A stretch of 64,000 nucleotides of DNA from Streptomyces himalayensis subsp. himalayensis (GTDB lineage Bacteria; Actinomycetota; Actinomycetes; Streptomycetales; Streptomycetaceae), in assembly GCF_013778455.1 (NCBI RefSeq), contig NZ_JACEHE010000023.1:1-64000 (forward strand), read 5' to 3'. Below are positions 35,489-42,737 of this stretch, in pieces. Numbering within the stretch: position 1 is the stretch's first letter; each line of letters begins with the position of its first letter. The position numbers and the translations under genes are program-made. Under the pieces are notes generated by a model. That model worked only from the letters and a program-made list of their open reading frames with translations, was not told the origin of the DNA and searched no databases.

Positions 35489-35543
35489 GGCATGCAGCAG
35501 ACGGCATGCAGGTGGCATCGGGCATGCAGCACGTGGCATGCAG
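35489..35543 (+). promoter_or_regulatory. Cluster of four GGCATGCAG repeats before aroH
   Basis: GGCATGCAG occurs at 35489, 35503, 35521 and 35535 (spacings 14, 18 and 14). Each contains the palindrome GCATGC. A TAGGCT hexamer at 35474-35479 is a possible -10 just upstream, so the cluster would lie at or just after the transcription start. It may be an operator array or a leader RNA element. Confidence 0.5.
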
Positions 35544-35569
35544 TACGTACGCGAGCAAGGAGCAACACC

Positions 35570-35932
35570 GTGGCGGTACGAGCGGTCCGGGGCGCCGTCC
35601 AACTCGAGCGGGACGAGGCCGGGCACATGGACGAGCAGGTCAGTGAGCTGCTCACCGCCATCCTGGAGCGGAACGGACTGACCGCCGACGATCTGATCAG
35701 CGTCTGGTTCACGGCCACCCCGGATCTGCACAGCGACTTCCCGGCAGCCGCCGCCCGCAAGCTGGGCATCGTGGACGTGCCGCTGATCTGTGCGCAGGAG
35801 CTCGACATCGACGGGGCCATGCCCCGCGTCGTCCGTGTCCTCGCGCACATCGAATCCGACAAGCCCAGGTCCGAGATCGCGCACGTCTACCTCGGCGCCG
35901 CGGCCGCACTCCGCAAGGACATCGCCCAGTGA
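35570..35932 (+). CDS. aroH: Monofunctional chorismate mutase, AroH class
   Basis: Predicted 120 aa from GTG 35570, AAGGAG at 35557-35562. It aligns end to end with the trimeric Bacillus AroH type: the active-site residues Arg7 (MAVRAVRG), Arg63 (AAARKLGI), Glu77, Arg89 and Tyr107 fall at the positions expected for Arg7, Arg63, Glu78, Arg90 and Tyr108. It converts chorismate to prephenate for Phe and Tyr synthesis. The next gene, prephenate dehydrogenase, overlaps it by 4 nt, so the pair channels chorismate toward tyrosine. Confidence 0.95.
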   Translation: MAVRAVRGAVQLERDEAGHMDEQVSELLTAILERNGLTADDLISVWFTATPDLHSDFPAAAARKLGIVDVPLICAQELDIDGAMPRVVRVLAHIESDKPRSEIAHVYLGAAAALRKDIAQ

Positions 35933-37014
35933 GAACCGCCCTCGTCATCGGAACCGGCCTGATCGGCACCTCCGCCGGCCTCGCGCTCGCGGGCCGCGGC
36001 GTCACCGTCCATCTCGTCGACCACGATCCCGAGCAGGCCCGTACGGCCGCCGCGCTGGGCGCCGGTACGGACGACGCTCCCGAGGGCCCCGTCGACCTCG
36101 CGATCGTGGCCGTACCGCCCGCGCATGTCGCCGCGACGCTCGCCGACGTGATGCGCCGGGGCGTGGCCCGCGGCTACCTCGACGTGGCCAGCGTCAAGGG
36201 CGGACCGCGGCGCGAGCTGGAGGCGCTGGGCCTGGACCTGTCCGCGTACATCGGTACGCACCCCATGTCAGGCCGCGAGAAGTCCGGGCCGCTCGCCGCC
36301 ACCGGCGACCTCTTCGAGGGGCGCCCCTGGGTGCTGACGCCCACCCGCGACACCGACACCGAGGTGCTCAACCTCGCCCTGGAGCTGGTCGCGCTCTGCC
36401 GCGCCGTCCCGGTGGTCATGGACGCCGACTCCCACGACCGGGCGGTCGCGCTCGTCTCGCACATGCCCCACCTGGTGTCCAGCATGGTCGCGGCCCGCCT
36501 GGAGCACGCCGAGGAGGCCGCGGTACGCCTGTGCGGCCAGGGCATTCGCGACGTGACGCGCATCGCCGCGTCCGATCCCCGGATGTGGATCGACATCCTG
36601 TCCGCGAACCCCGGGCCGGTCGCCGATCTGCTCGCGGACGTGGCCGCCGACCTCGACGAGACGGTGCAGGCGCTGCGCGCACTCCAGTCCTCGGACGAGG
36701 CCAAGCGCCGCGAGGGCGTCACGGGGATCGAGGACGTCCTGCGCCGCGGCAACACCGGCCAGATCCGCGTCCCGGGCAAGCACGGCGCCGCCCCGACCGT
36801 GTACGAGAGCGTCGTCGTCATGATCAGCGACCAGCCCGGCCAGCTGGCCCGGATCTTCGCGGACGCCGGGATGGCCGGGGTCAACATCGAGGACGTCCGC
36901 ATCGAGCACGCGACGGGCCAGCAGGCGGGCCTGGTGCAGCTGATGGTGGAGCCGAAGGCGGCGCCTGTGCTTACGGCCGCGCTGCGGGAGCGAGGGTGGG
37001 CGATCCGCCAGTAG
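35929..37014 (+). CDS. tyrA: Prephenate dehydrogenase
   Basis: Predicted 361 aa, GTG 35929 overlapping the aroH stop. The N-terminal NAD-binding fold has VIGTGLIGTSAGLAL. The catalytic His lies in THPMSGREKSGP. The C-terminal 90 residues form an ACT domain (VMISDQPGQLARIFADAGMA), which typically binds tyrosine for feedback control. It oxidises prephenate to 4-hydroxyphenylpyruvate. About 300 aa of catalytic domain plus ACT is the usual Gram-positive layout. Confidence 0.95.
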   Translation: MRTALVIGTGLIGTSAGLALAGRGVTVHLVDHDPEQARTAAALGAGTDDAPEGPVDLAIVAVPPAHVAATLADVMRRGVARGYLDVASVKGGPRRELEALGLDLSAYIGTHPMSGREKSGPLAATGDLFEGRPWVLTPTRDTDTEVLNLALELVALCRAVPVVMDADSHDRAVALVSHMPHLVSSMVAARLEHAEEAAVRLCGQGIRDVTRIAASDPRMWIDILSANPGPVADLLADVAADLDETVQALRALQSSDEAKRREGVTGIEDVLRRGNTGQIRVPGKHGAAPTVYESVVVMISDQPGQLARIFADAGMAGVNIEDVRIEHATGQQAGLVQLMVEPKAAPVLTAALRERGWAIRQ

Positions 37015-37042
37015 CCGGCCCTAGGCCCTGTCGTCAAACTCC

Positions 37043-37074
37043 CTCCCCCAGCTACCGCTGGGAGGTGCCCCCAG
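37043..37074 (+). repeat. Palindromic repeat, CTACCG type
   Basis: CTCCCCCAGCTACCGCTGGG AGGTGCCCCCAG lies inside the MITE-like element, next to its left end. It differs from the copy at 10754 by one base. Confidence 0.85.
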
Positions 37075-37095
37075 CCCCGCGACGCCTGGCACGCA

Positions 37096-37126
37096 CTCCC
37101 CCAGCTAACGTTGGGAGGTGCCCCCA
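37096..37126 (+). repeat. Palindromic repeat, CTAACG type
   Basis: CTCCCCCAGCTAACGTTGGG AGGTGCCCCCA is a second copy within the MITE-like element, 22 bp after the first. Confidence 0.85.
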
Positions 37127-37156
37127 CGCCGCGTTGCCGAAAAGCCCTAGTAGCTC

Positions 37157-37193
37157 CTCCCCCATAGCCTTAAGGGCATGGGGGTACCCCCAT
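37157..37193 (+). repeat. Palindromic repeat, GCCTTAAGGGC type
   Basis: CTCCCCCATAGCCTTAAGGG CATGGGGGTACCCCCAT is a third copy within the MITE-like element, of a different core class; its relative is at 41099. Confidence 0.85.
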
Positions 37194-37286
37194 CGAGGAC
37201 TTTCCGGCGCCTTGCGATCGCACGCACCAGACGCCGCGGGGCCCGCCCTTGGGGCGGACGGCGGGAGTTTGACGACAGGGCCTAGG

Positions 37287-37813
37287 CCCGCCAGGCTCCG
37301 GCCTGGCGGTGCCCGGCCTGGCGGCCCTGGGCCTGGCGGCCGGCGCCCTGGCCTGTGGACCCGCACCACGGGCTGGTCCCGGTGGGCGTGGGCCTTGGCG
37401 CTTGGCTTCGGTCGGCGGCCTGGCTCGGCGACCGGGGTGCCTGCGGCCTGTGGGGTTGCCCGAAGCTGAGGGGTGCCGCTGTGCCCACCCGTGCCGCCCT
37501 TAGCGGCACGAATGCCCACAGCGGCGGTGCCAGCGGCTGCGTCCCGGTGGGGCGTGGCGGCACGACTGCCCCCCAGCGGCGGCTGTGTCCCGGCGGCCTC
37601 AGCCGCCCAGCTGCCCACAGCGGGGACGCCGTCCCGGCCGCCCCCGCCGCCGGCTGCCCACAGCGGCGGCACAGCAGCCGCGGGCCCCGGCAGGGGTGAG
37701 CGGGCTCCCAGGCCGGTCCGTAATGGCGGGTCCAGGGAGCCAGTAACCTTGTGCGGGGCACGATCGTGTCCCGCATCAGCCCACCACCCCGTACCAGGAA
37801 GGTGTCCTTCGCC
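37287..37813. other. Repeat-rich gap between MITE-like element and cmk
   Basis: About 530 bp without a credible gene. At 37481-37521 GTGCCGC-CCTTA-GCGGCAC is a perfect dyad flanked by GTGCCCACCC and GAATGCCCACAG. TGCCCACAGCGG-type words recur near 37513, 37612 and 37659. Frames here encode only Pro/Arg/Gly-rich peptides. The last part before 37814 must contain the cmk promoter, which I cannot define. Confidence 0.6.
37481..37521. repeat. Palindromic repeat, GTGCCGC/GCGGCAC type
   Basis: A perfect 7-bp dyad (37491-37497 with 37503-37509) lies between TGCCCAC direct repeats. It resembles a second dispersed repeat class that I recall from Streptomyces intergenic regions. Confidence 0.7.
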
Positions 37814-38515
37814 GTGGAAACCGCCGCCCGGACTGCCCAGGCAGTGATCGTCGCCATCGACGGCCCCTCCGGCACGGGCAAGTCGAGCACGTCCAAGGCC
37901 GTCGCCGCCCAGCTCGGCCTCAGCTATCTGGACACCGGCGCCCAGTACCGGGCGATCACCTGGTGGATGGTGAACAACGGGATCGACATCACCGACCCCG
38001 GCGCGATAGCCGCCGTGGCCGGCAAGCCCGACATCATCTCGGGTACGGATCCGTCCGCGCCGACGATCTCCGTCGACGGCACCGACGTCGCCGGTCCCAT
38101 CCGCACCCAGGAGGTCACCTCCAAGGTGAGCGCGGTCAGCGCGGTCCCGGAGGTGCGCGCCCGCATCACCGAGCTGCAGCGGTCCATCGCCGCCGCCGCC
38201 GAGAAGGGCATCGTCGTCGAGGGCCGTGACATCGGCACGACCGTGCTGCCCGACGCGGACCTCAAGGTGTTCCTCACCGCCTCTCCCGAGGCCCGCGCCG
38301 CCCGCCGCAACGGTGAGCTCAAGGGCAAGGAGGCCGCCGACCTCGCCGCCACCAAGGCGGCGCTGATCAAGCGGGACGCGGCCGACTCCAGCCGCAAGAC
38401 ATCTCCGCTCGCCAAGGCGGACGACGCGATCGAGGTGGACACCTCCGACCTCACGCTGCAGCAGGTCATCGAGTGCGTCGTCACCCTCATCGAGGAGAAG
38501 CGGGCCGCGAAGTGA
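37814..38515 (+). CDS. cmk: Cytidylate kinase
   Basis: Predicted 233 aa from GTG 37814, AGGAAGG at 37796-37802; an in-frame start at 37751 has no ribosome-binding site. The P-loop GPSGTGKS is at residues 17-24. LSYLDTGAQYRAITWW and VVEGRDIGTTVLPDADLKVF are the CMP-binding and lid-adjacent motifs of bacterial CMP kinases. It phosphorylates CMP and dCMP. It is followed by plsC (GTGA overlap) and der, a linkage conserved in actinobacteria. Confidence 0.95.
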   Translation: METAARTAQAVIVAIDGPSGTGKSSTSKAVAAQLGLSYLDTGAQYRAITWWMVNNGIDITDPGAIAAVAGKPDIISGTDPSAPTISVDGTDVAGPIRTQEVTSKVSAVSAVPEVRARITELQRSIAAAAEKGIVVEGRDIGTTVLPDADLKVFLTASPEARAARRNGELKGKEAADLAATKAALIKRDAADSSRKTSPLAKADDAIEVDTSDLTLQQVIECVVTLIEEKRAAK

Positions 38516-39171
38516 CCACGGCGGTGAGCGCGATGCCGTCCCGGCAGGGGGCCGAGGTCGGGCGCCGTATCGGCGTCGGACTCATGTACGGCTTGTGGAA
38601 GCCGCGCGTCCTCGGTGCCTGGAAGGTCCCCGCGACCGGCCCGGCGATCCTGGCTGTGAACCACTCCCACAACATCGACGGCCCGATGGTCATGGGCGTC
38701 GCGCCCAGGCCCACGCACTTCCTGATCAAGAAAGAGGCGTTCGTCGGTCCACTCGACCCGTTTCTGCGCGGTATCGGCCAGCTGAAGGTCGACCGCACGA
38801 GCACCGACCGCACGGCGATCACCCAGGCCCTCGGAGTCCTCGAGAGCGGCGGAGTCCTCGGCATCTTCCCGGAGGGCACGCGGGGCAGCGGCGACTTCGC
38901 CTCGCTGCGCGCCGGCCTGGCGTACTTCGCGGTGCGCAGCGGTGCGCCGATCGTGCCGGTCGCGGTGCTGGGAAGCGACGAGAGGCCCGGACGGTTGATA
39001 CGGGGGCTGCCCCCGCTGCGCAGCCGAGTCGACGTCGTCTTCGGCGACCCGTTCGAGGCGGGCGACGGCAGCGGCAGGCGTACGCGCAAGGCGCTCGACG
39101 AGGCGACCGTGCGCATCCAGGGACAGCTCACCGCCCACCTGGAAAACGCCAGGCGTCTGACCGGACGCTAG
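38512..39171 (+). CDS. 1-acyl-sn-glycerol-3-phosphate acyltransferase (PlsC family)
   Basis: Predicted 219 aa from GTG 38512, overlapping the cmk stop. The acyltransferase motifs are in order: catalytic NHSHNID (His51-x4-Asp56), FLIKKEAFVGPL, FPEGTRGSGDF (substrate-phosphate binding) and APIVPVAVLG. Members acylate lysophosphatidic acid at the inner membrane face. The gene sits between cmk and der, where a PlsC homologue is usual. The phospholipid substrate is inferred from the family. Confidence 0.92.
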   Translation: MTTAVSAMPSRQGAEVGRRIGVGLMYGLWKPRVLGAWKVPATGPAILAVNHSHNIDGPMVMGVAPRPTHFLIKKEAFVGPLDPFLRGIGQLKVDRTSTDRTAITQALGVLESGGVLGIFPEGTRGSGDFASLRAGLAYFAVRSGAPIVPVAVLGSDERPGRLIRGLPPLRSRVDVVFGDPFEAGDGSGRRTRKALDEATVRIQGQLTAHLENARRLTGR

Positions 39172-39255
39172 GCGACACTTGAGTAGTGGATCACCCATGG
39201 TTCACCCCACGGGGAGTCCACCGATCACCACGATGAACGACGAGGTACGGACTTC

Positions 39256-40728
39256 ATGAACGACCACATCCAGCCCGAGGGCTCGGCGGAGCACGAGCAC
39301 GGGGCGCTTGGCGACGCCGAGTACGCGGAATTCATGGAGCTCGCCGCGGAAGAGGGCTTCGACATCGAGGATGTCGAAGGCGCGATCGAGGCCGCCGGAC
39401 ACGGCCCACTGCCGGTCCTCGCCGTCATCGGCCGCCCGAATGTCGGCAAGTCGACCCTGGTGAACCGCATCATCGGCCGTCGCGAGGCCGTCGTCGAGGA
39501 CAAGCCGGGCGTCACGCGAGACCGTGTGACGTACGAGGCCGAGTGGGCGGGCCGCCGCTTCAAGGTCGTCGACACCGGCGGCTGGGAGCAGGACGTCCTC
39601 GGCATCGACGCGTCCGTCGCCGCGCAGGCGGAGTACGCGATCGAGGCCGCCGACGCGGTCGTGTTCGTCGTCGACTCGACGGTCGGCGCCACGGACACGG
39701 ACGAGGCGGTCGTACGGCTGCTGCGCAAGGCGGGCAAGCCCGTAGTGCTGTGCGCCAACAAGGTCGACGGACCGAGCGGCGAGGCAGACGCGGCTGCGCT
39801 CTGGTCGCTCGGCCTCGGCGAGCCGCACCCGGTCTCCGCCCTGCACGGCCGCGGCACCGGCGACATGCTGGACGCCGTCCTGGAGGCGCTGCCCGAGGCC
39901 CCGGCCCAGACCTTCGGCACCGCGATCGGCGGCCCCCGCCGCATCGCCCTCATCGGCCGCCCGAACGTCGGCAAGTCCTCCCTGCTCAACAAGGTCGCGA
40001 ACGAGGAGCGCGTGGTCGTCAACGAGATCGCGGGCACCACCCGCGACCCGGTCGACGAAATGATCGAACTCGGCGGAAAGACCTGGAAGTTCGTGGACAC
40101 GGCGGGCATCCGCAAGCGCGTCCACCTTCAGCAGGGCGCCGACTACTACGCCTCGCTGCGCACGGCCGCCGCCGTCGAGAAGGCCGAGGTCGCCGTCGTC
40201 CTCATCGACGCGTCCGAGACGATCTCCGTCCAGGACCAGCGCATCGTCACGATGGCCGTCGAGGCGGGCCGCGCGCTCGTCCTCGCGTACAACAAGTGGG
40301 ACACCCTCGACGAGGAGCGCCGCTACTACCTGGAGCGGGAGATCGAGACCGAACTCGGTCAGGTCGCCTGGGCGCCGCGGGTCAACGTCTCGGCGCTCAC
40401 CGGCCGTCATATGGAGAAGCTCGTCCCGGCGATCGAGACGGCGCTGGAGGGCTGGGAGACCCGCGTCCCGACGGGCCGGCTGAACGCCTTCCTCGGCGAG
40501 CTGGTCGCCTCCCACCCGCACCCGATCCGCGGCGGCAAGCAGCCGCGCATCCTGTTCGGTACGCAGGCCGGGACCAAGCCGCCGCGGTTCGTGCTCTTCG
40601 CCTCCGGCTTCATCGAGCACGGCTACCGGCGCTTTGTGGAGCGCCGGCTGCGCGAGGAGTTCGGGTTCGAGGGGACGCCGATCCACATCTCCGTGCGGGT
40701 GCGGGAGAAGCGCGGCAGGAAGAAGTAG
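39256..40728 (+). CDS. der: Ribosome biogenesis GTPase Der (EngA)
   Basis: Predicted 490 aa, ATG 39256. After an acidic N-terminus of about 50 residues, two tandem GTPase domains follow, each with GRPNVGKS (residues 59-66 and about 232-239) and their own switch motifs (DTGGWE, DTAGIRKR). A C-terminal KH-like domain begins at about residue 400 (TGRLNAFLGELVASHP). Der assists 50S subunit assembly. The N-terminal extension is typical of actinobacterial Der. Confidence 0.97.
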   Translation: MNDHIQPEGSAEHEHGALGDAEYAEFMELAAEEGFDIEDVEGAIEAAGHGPLPVLAVIGRPNVGKSTLVNRIIGRREAVVEDKPGVTRDRVTYEAEWAGRRFKVVDTGGWEQDVLGIDASVAAQAEYAIEAADAVVFVVDSTVGATDTDEAVVRLLRKAGKPVVLCANKVDGPSGEADAAALWSLGLGEPHPVSALHGRGTGDMLDAVLEALPEAPAQTFGTAIGGPRRIALIGRPNVGKSSLLNKVANEERVVVNEIAGTTRDPVDEMIELGGKTWKFVDTAGIRKRVHLQQGADYYASLRTAAAVEKAEVAVVLIDASETISVQDQRIVTMAVEAGRALVLAYNKWDTLDEERRYYLEREIETELGQVAWAPRVNVSALTGRHMEKLVPAIETALEGWETRVPTGRLNAFLGELVASHPHPIRGGKQPRILFGTQAGTKPPRFVLFASGFIEHGYRRFVERRLREEFGFEGTPIHISVRVREKRGRKK

Positions 40729-40772
40729 GCGGAAGAAACAGGCAGTAGAGCGCAGGGAGCGCGGCGCCGAGA

Positions 40773-40842
40773 TCAGCGCTCTCCGCGCGAAACGGAGTCA
40801 GCGCTCTCCGTGAGAAACGGAGTCAGCGCTCTCTGCGCGGAG
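40773..40842 (+). repeat. 25-bp tandem repeats after der
   Basis: TCAGCGCTCTCCGCGCGAAA CGGAG (40773) recurs with two changes at 40798 and partly at 40823. Each full unit contains CTCCG...CGGAG able to form a small hairpin. The third copy holds the stop codon of the convergent small gene, so the array may terminate both genes. Confidence 0.8.
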
Positions 40843-41203
40843 CGGGCGGCAGCGCGGCTGGGAGGAGACTCCCGAAGCCGCGCTGCCGCCCGACTGCTTG
40901 CCAGACGCCGGTCGTCGGGCTGGTCGTTCCGGCGTGCCCGCCGGCGCCCCGGGTGTCATGGCGCCGGGCGCCCGACCCCGTCCCGAAACCGGTGAACACC
41001 AGGTCCTCCTCGCCGCTGCGGTCGCCCGGCAGTGTCCTGAAGGACCTGCGGTACTCGGCGTACAGCGTGTCGTAGATCGGCGTGGCCGAGTGGCTGACCT
41101 CCCCCATTGCCTGAAGGGCATGGGAGGTGCCCCCACCGTCCTGAGGGGGGCGCATGGACGGGATGGTCTGATACGGCTGGCGGGAGGGGTTGTAAGTGTG
41201 CAC
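40823..41203 (-). CDS. Small hypothetical protein
   Basis: Predicted 126 aa from GTG 41203. The centre (IYDTLYAEYRRSFRTLPGDR then SGEEDLVFTGFG, about residues 43-75) looks like a real conserved helical segment that I recall beside der in Streptomyces. The N-terminal part GGGTSHALQAMGEV is encoded by a palindromic repeat, and the C-terminus is Arg/Pro/Gly-rich and ends inside a 25-bp tandem repeat. Both ends may therefore differ from the ancestral protein. No function is assignable. Confidence 0.6.
   Translation of the reverse strand: MHTYNPSRQPYQTIPSMRPPQDGGGTSHALQAMGEVSHSATPIYDTLYAEYRRSFRTLPGDRSGEEDLVFTGFGTGSGARRHDTRGAGGHAGTTSPTTGVWQAVGRQRGFGSLLPAALPPAPRRER
41099..41135 (+). repeat. Palindromic repeat, GCCTGAAGGGC type
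   Basis: CTCCCCCATTGCCTGAAGGG CATGGGAGGTGCCCCCA lies inside the small gene 40823-41203 (antisense to it) and is translated in frame. Related to the copy at 37157. Confidence 0.85.
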
Positions 41204-41260
41204 GTACGTGCCAACGACTCCCTACCCGAACAGATACTGCCTTTTATGCCTAAACCGGCA

Positions 41261-41291
41261 CCTACCCCAGACTCCGTCCGGGGGTACCCCC
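41261..41291 (+). repeat. Degenerate palindromic repeat, ACTCCGTCCG type
   Basis: ACCTACCCCAGACTCCGTCC GGGGGTACCCC keeps the family ends with another core. It is in the 220-bp gap 41204-41423 between two minus-strand genes; nothing else is recognised there. Confidence 0.6.
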
Positions 41292-41423
41292 GCTCGCGGA
41301 CCTGGTTGCTCGTCGTCGTGGTGCCTCAATTGATGGTTGCCGCGGTGCCCCCGAGAGCTGTCGCTCAGGGACACTCGACGTCCGCGACGCCCGGGTCGGG
41401 AGTCGAAGTATGCCGGCGCAGGC

Positions 41424-42203
41424 TCAGGTGCCGGCGAGAGGCATCGCCGCCGCGACCAGCCTGCCCGCGGCCGCGGCCCGGTCCAGAGCCTCGCGCAGCA
41501 GGTCCTCGCGGGGCTGGCGGCCGATCGTGCCGACGGGGGCCGCGAAGACCAGCACCTGCTGGAGCTTGTTGGCCGCCGTCCGCCAGCCGTCCGTGACCTG
41601 GAGCGGCTGGTGTGCCTGCCACCAGGCGACGGGGGAGCCGCCGCCCGCGCCCGGCTGGAGCACGGCGTGCAGCTGGCCCATGGCGAGCAGCACCGACCAG
41701 CCGTGCTGCACATGCGGCATGGTGTTCACCTCGGAGACCGGCATGAAGCCCTGCTCGATGAGCAGCGGCAGGAAGTCGTCACCGCCACCCGTCGCGCCGG
41801 GGCGCGCGATGGGGCCGGTCGGCTCGACGACGAGCGCCGGGTGGAGCTCGCCCTCGATGAGGACCAGACCGCTGGTCACACCGAGGACGGCCGGCTCGGA
41901 CGCGGAGCGGGGGCCGAGGAGTTCGTCGCCTGTGGCCATCGAGCGCACGGCGCCCTGCAGCTGCTCCTCGCTGACCTGGACGACCTGGGAGGGCAGACAC
42001 GTGGCGTGGGCGAAGGCGAGCACGGCGGTCTCGTCGCCGACGAACAGGACGGTGCTGGTGCGTTCCTGCTCCGAGTTGCCCGGGGTGCGGCAGGACGTGC
42101 AGTCGTAACCGCCGGGGGTGTTCTCTCCGGCAAGCAGCCGGTTCGCTTCTTCGTCGCCGATCTCGGCGCGTACGTCGTCGCTGACGTCGAGCATGCGCGG
42201 CAC
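41424..42203 (-). CDS. Conserved hypothetical protein
   Basis: Predicted 259 aa from GTG 42203 (VPRMLDVSDD), with AGGAG on the minus strand about 7 nt upstream (42210-42214); ATG 42194 is an alternative. The protein is soluble. One CxxC pair (YDCTSCRTPG, near residue 35) could bind metal. Alternating beta-rich segments (TSTVLFVGDETAVLAFAHAT, SGLVLIEGELHPALVVEP) resemble an alpha/beta fold, but I recognise no family function. It is divergent from the rpf gene across 534 bp. Confidence 0.75.
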   Translation of the reverse strand: MPRMLDVSDDVRAEIGDEEANRLLAGENTPGGYDCTSCRTPGNSEQERTSTVLFVGDETAVLAFAHATCLPSQVVQVSEEQLQGAVRSMATGDELLGPRSASEPAVLGVTSGLVLIEGELHPALVVEPTGPIARPGATGGGDDFLPLLIEQGFMPVSEVNTMPHVQHGWSVLLAMGQLHAVLQPGAGGGSPVAWWQAHQPLQVTDGWRTAANKLQQVLVFAAPVGTIGRQPREDLLREALDRAAAAGRLVAAAMPLAGT

Positions 42204-42414
42204 GGGTGGCTCCTCGGAATTCGCTTGGTACGGACACCGGGCGCTTCCCGGCTTGAGCCGGGCGGTTCCCGGCTCATGAATGAACAACGGACGATCTGTG
42301 GCCGGAGTCACGCCCGGATGTGAACGGAATCGAACCATCCGAAGCGCAGCGTGATGTCGTGCCCGGAATTGGTCACTCCATGCCAACTCTCGGGATGTGC
42401 AAGGGAGTTGGGCC

Positions 42415-42430
42415 GGTGAAGTGAGTCACA
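42415..42430. promoter_or_regulatory. Crp-type binding site upstream of rpf
   Basis: GGTGAAGTGAGTCACA fits the Streptomyces Crp motif GTG-N6-GNCAC exactly and the classical TGTGA-N6-TCACA at all but the first base. It lies in the region shared by the divergent hypothetical gene and rpf, about 150 bp upstream of the putative rpf promoter. Confidence 0.65.
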
Positions 42431-42542
42431 GATCCTCGTGGGGTGAGGTCGACAAATCCGGAAATCGGCGAATGAAGTGGGTGGCCGAAAATTGCCGATA
42501 CCGCTGGTAATGGGCAACTGACCTCGAAAGACAAGGAGTTGG

Positions 42543-42572
42543 TTGATGTCGGGGCGAACAGCCGCCTAGATT
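42543..42572 (+). promoter_or_regulatory. Putative rpf promoter
   Basis: TTGATG (42543-42548) and TAGATT (42567-42572) with an 18-bp spacer predict transcription from about 42579 and a 5' leader of about 159 nt. Confidence 0.6.
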
Positions 42573-42578
42573 CCTCCG

Positions 42579-42737
42579 CCGTGTGCATCGAGCACCGCTC
42601 GGGTACGTCCGCCGGCCGCACCAGCCAGATCGCAAGCCGGCCGTCGGCGGACGGGGTGGAGCGGCACAGCCCGGCGCCGTATGCGCCGGGCGGCCGAACC
42701 GCCTTGGGGGAGCCCGGGTCCGTAGAGAGGGATCTCT
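42579..42737 (+). promoter_or_regulatory. Structured 5' leader of rpf, possible cis-regulatory RNA
   Basis: Visible pairings include GTCCGCCG with CGGCGGAC, CCCGGCGC-CGTAT-GCGCCGGG, and GGCGG-CCGAA-CCGCC. Just before the start codon TAGAGA-GGGA-TCTCTA (42723-42738) encloses the ribosome-binding site. Some Streptomyces rpf genes carry a c-di-AMP (ydaO) riboswitch, but the conserved end of that motif is not recognisable here, so the class is open. Confidence 0.5.

Larger units (their letters stand above)
37020..37286. mobile_element. MITE-like element with 23-bp terminal inverted repeats
   Basis: The 23 bases 37021-37043 (including GGCCCTGTCGTCAAACTCCC) recur as an exact inverted copy at 37263-37285, and each end is bordered by CTAG. 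The interior of about 220 bp holds three palindromic repeats and no transposase. The ends resemble those of IS5-like elements I have seen in Streptomyces, so this is probably a non-autonomous or decayed relative. It directly follows the tyrA stop. Confidence 0.75.

Noticed and set aside
37021..37285. Complete insertion sequence after tyrA
   Set aside because: Only about 265 bp lie between the inverted ends and no transposase fragment is recognisable, so it is listed as MITE-like.
42546..42569. Short upstream ORF (MSGRTAA) with AAGGAG before rpf
   Set aside because: It lies upstream of the predicted transcription start and is only seven codons; probably chance.
42579..42737. Confident annotation of a ydaO (c-di-AMP) riboswitch
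   Set aside because: The helices are suggestive, but the conserved 3' segment of the motif is not recognisable by eye, so only a structured leader is claimed.
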